Positions 5,586 to 7,159 of a DNA stretch of 7,159 nt are shown piece by piece (positions within the stretch are counted from its first letter, which is position 1; each line of letters begins with the position of its first letter). A program made the translations under genes and the position numbers. The stretch is from a bacterium (GTDB lineage Bacteria; Bacillota_I; Bacilli_A; Acholeplasmatales; JAEDCM01): contig JAILIR010000052.1 in assembly GCA_024695185.1 (NCBI GenBank), positions 1 to 7,159 of the forward strand, in the 5' to 3' direction. A model generated the notes under the pieces. The model was not told the DNA's origin. It did no database searches and saw only the letters and a list, made by a program, of their open reading frames with translations.

Positions 5586-6488
5586 ATGGAATATAATAAA
5601 AAAATAGATGTAGAAGAGTCTAAAAAACAAGGCACAATGGTCTATGTTGATAAAGGTGAAGAAGATGTAATTTATAATGATGAGGCTTATGATGATGAGG
5701 GGGAAATTTATTCTAAGAATATGAGACTTACTCTTTTTGTAATTGCCCAAGTTCTTTTCTTCCCTATTATTTGTTATGTGTCTATGGCACTAATGAATTC
5801 AGGTAAAAATGAAAGTTCTTTAATTTCATATATTGTTTTATCTTTTTTGTATGCTATAGCTTTAATAGTATGTTCAAAGTTTCTATTTAGTGAATATACT
5901 TATGGCACCTTAATTAAAAGGAGTACACTAGTTTGTGGTGGTCAAAGCTTAGTACTAATGTTATTTATGATTTTATTTTTAGTATATCCAATGGTTAGTG
6001 ATGTAGTCTATTCTGAAAATGAAGCTATTAGGATAACTATTCTTTATACAATAACTTATGTATTTGATAATTTATTACAAATATTACTTGTTTATGTAGA
6101 ATTAAAAGATAAGCTAAAAGAGAAGATAATTTCATTGATTATGCTTATAACTCAGTGCATTACTATGTGGGTTTATGCGATTATTATTGTACCTTCTATA
6201 TTAAAGAGTAATAACGACAGATTAATTGCTTATGGAGCCATTTTTTGGTTCTCTATTATAATGGGTATTAATAACTATTTAATATATAAATTATACAAAA
6301 AGAATAAAGCAAAAGGACCTAAAGTAATTGTATATAATTCTAGATTAGAGAAAGAAAGACAAATAAAAAGAGAACAAGAAAGACAATACAGAAGAGCGCA
6401 CAAAAAAGAATTAATAGTAAGTGCTATAGCAATAGGTTTTATAATACTATTTTGGGTTATTGCCTTTATTGTTATTTTGAATTCATAG
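5586..6488 (+). CDS. Multi-pass membrane protein of unknown family, paralogue 2
   Basis: A 300-residue membrane protein that I do not recognise, homologous to its upstream neighbour. The N-terminal tail (1-46) is acidic and carries E-S-K-K-Q-G-x-x-V-Y at 11-20. Seven membrane segments are predicted by eye: about 47-70, 79-101, 115-136, 148-170, 181-206, 212-234 and 276-298. Shared positions with paralogue 1 include Y-G-T-L-I-K-R-S (106-113), Y-P (134-135), L-L-Q-I-L-L-V-Y (163-170), I-I-V-P (200-203) and N-Y-L-I-Y-K (230-235). Unlike paralogue 1, the loop before the last segment (about 235-275) is longer and strongly basic and charged (R-L-E-K-E-R-Q-I-K-R-E-Q-E-R), probably a cytoplasmic helix. 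It starts 13 nt after the previous stop and ends 11 nt before the next start, so all three genes are presumably on one transcript. Function unknown. Confidence 0.87.
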   Translation: MEYNKKIDVEESKKQGTMVYVDKGEEDVIYNDEAYDDEGEIYSKNMRLTLFVIAQVLFFPIICYVSMALMNSGKNESSLISYIVLSFLYAIALIVCSKFLFSEYTYGTLIKRSTLVCGGQSLVLMLFMILFLVYPMVSDVVYSENEAIRITILYTITYVFDNLLQILLVYVELKDKLKEKIISLIMLITQCITMWVYAIIIVPSILKSNNDRLIAYGAIFWFSIIMGINNYLIYKLYKKNKAKGPKVIVYNSRLEKERQIKREQERQYRRAHKKELIVSAIAIGFIILFWVIAFIVILNS

Positions 6489-6496
6489 GATGTGAT
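6487..6496 (+). promoter_or_regulatory. Shine-Dalgarno site of the third membrane-protein gene
   Basis: AGGATGTGAT matches AGGAGGTGAT at 9 of 10 positions, 3 nt before the ATG at 6500, and overlaps the stop of the preceding gene (TAG 6486-6488). It supports the start of a gene that runs off the window edge. Confidence 0.7.
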
Positions 6497-6499
6497 TAA

Positions 6500-7159
6500 A
6501 TGGATAACTGGAAATATGATGAAGAAGAAGAAATTGAAGAAGAAAAAAAAGAAGTAGATTATGATAAATTCATGCCAGATAAATATTTTTTAAGAAATAT
6601 AGGTTTAGGCAAAGGGTTAGCTGTTTCTATGGCTCTATTATTTGGACCTACAGTAATAGCTTTAACATTTATTGATATTCTTGCGGTTAAAAATTATGCT
6701 TTAGCTATAACTGGATGTATATTACTTTTAGGTATATTTATATTTATTGCATATATAAACTATGAAATGGGTATAAGATATGAAAAACATGGTGGTAGAG
6801 CAATAATATCAAAACCAGCTTGTGAATGTATATTTTCTATGACAAAGCTAACTATATTTTTGCTTGTATGTACAATAGTTCCTATATACATAACTAAAAT
6901 AGAACTTACAACGGAAAACACTTCAGGTATAATTGCGAGTTTTGTTATAATTTATTATGTTGATGTTATAATCACAAAAATACTAAGACATTTTAAAAAA
7001 TCAAATGCTAATAATGATAAAAGCTATCATATTCTTGCTATAATTGAGCTTATATTTTGTATAATTACAATCTTAGGTTATGGTTTAGTTATTTTACCAC
7101 TTGCTCCAAATAATCATGTATATGAAATAATTATTTATATAGGATTTGTAATCCTATTA
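6500..7159 (+). CDS. Multi-pass membrane protein, unknown family, 3'-truncated by window edge
   Basis: The frame opened by the ATG at 6500 stays open for 220 codons to the window end, so the C-terminus is missing. The N-terminus is very acidic (D-E-E-E-E-I-E-E-E at 7-15), with a hydrophilic stretch to about 38. Membrane segments are predicted by eye at about 40-62, 66-87, 111-131, 144-162, 175-202 and from 207 onward. Basic loops at 93-105 (R-Y-E-K-H-G-G-R) and 160-174 (K-I-L-R-H-F-K-K) suggest the N-terminus is cytoplasmic, the same topology as the two upstream proteins. It lacks their S-K-K-Q-G motif and I see no long identical strings, but the acidic tail, basic loop before segment 3 and proline at the end of that segment (V-P at 127-128) match. 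It may be a diverged member of the same family. It starts 11 nt after the previous gene and is surely co-transcribed with it. Confidence 0.82.
   Translation, partial: MDNWKYDEEEEIEEEKKEVDYDKFMPDKYFLRNIGLGKGLAVSMALLFGPTVIALTFIDILAVKNYALAITGCILLLGIFIFIAYINYEMGIRYEKHGGRAIISKPACECIFSMTKLTIFLLVCTIVPIYITKIELTTENTSGIIASFVIIYYVDVIITKILRHFKKSNANNDKSYHILAIIELIFCIITILGYGLVILPLAPNNHVYEIIIYIGFVILL

Noticed and set aside
5532..5750. Reverse-strand ORF of 72 codons
   Set aside because: Spans the junction of the two paralogues on the opposite strand; explained by low complexity and AT-rich composition.
1..7159. CRISPR, tRNA/rRNA, insertion sequence, toxin-antitoxin pair or phage defence system
   Set aside because: No spaced repeats, cloverleaf-like segments, transposase or nuclease motifs were seen; the small DUF3781-like gene has no evident partner.

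Overview
The window comes from a very AT-rich, low-GC Gram-positive type bacterium (Firmicutes/Bacillota, possibly an uncultured Bacilli or Erysipelotrichia-like lineage). Evidence: strong AGGAGG-type ribosome binding sites, consensus TTGACA/TATAAT promoters, A/T-ending codons, and a lepB-rbgA-rnhB-topA order resembling the rplS-lepB-rbgA-rnhB...topA neighbourhood of Bacilli and Clostridia. All genes read on the + strand. Tryptophan is encoded by TGG, no gene has an internal in-frame TGA, and one gene ends in TGA, so the standard bacterial code fits. The lineage call is inference.

Region 1 (1-2209) is a tightly packed operon. It holds type I signal peptidase (5' end cut by the window edge), a small DUF3781-like protein of unknown function, the ribosome-assembly GTPase RbgA (YlqF), and ribonuclease HII. 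Adjacent genes are separated by 2-12 nt or overlap by about 25-30 nt. An intrinsic hairpin terminator follows rnhB.

Region 2 (2210-4603) is a single-gene unit: a perfect consensus promoter, DNA topoisomerase I (topA), and a terminator whose stem contains the topA stop codon. The topoisomerase tail carries five four-cysteine zinc-finger motifs. The last four look like a duplicated two-finger module.

Region 3 (4604-7159) is a second transcription unit of at least three consecutive multi-pass membrane proteins that I do not recognise. The first two are clearly paralogous: they share an S-K-K-Q-G-x-x-V-Y motif in an acidic cytoplasmic tail and several matching positions in the membrane part. The third runs off the 3' edge and has the same layout with little sequence identity. 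The upstream region has one or two candidate promoters and a pair of 7-nt direct repeats spaced 11 bp apart.

Functionally, regions 1 and 2 are housekeeping: protein export, 50S maturation, removal of ribonucleotides from DNA, and supercoil relaxation. Region 3 is the least explained part of the window and the best candidate for undescribed biology, although nothing in the sequence reveals its function. No RNA genes, CRISPR arrays, insertion sequences or phage genes were seen.
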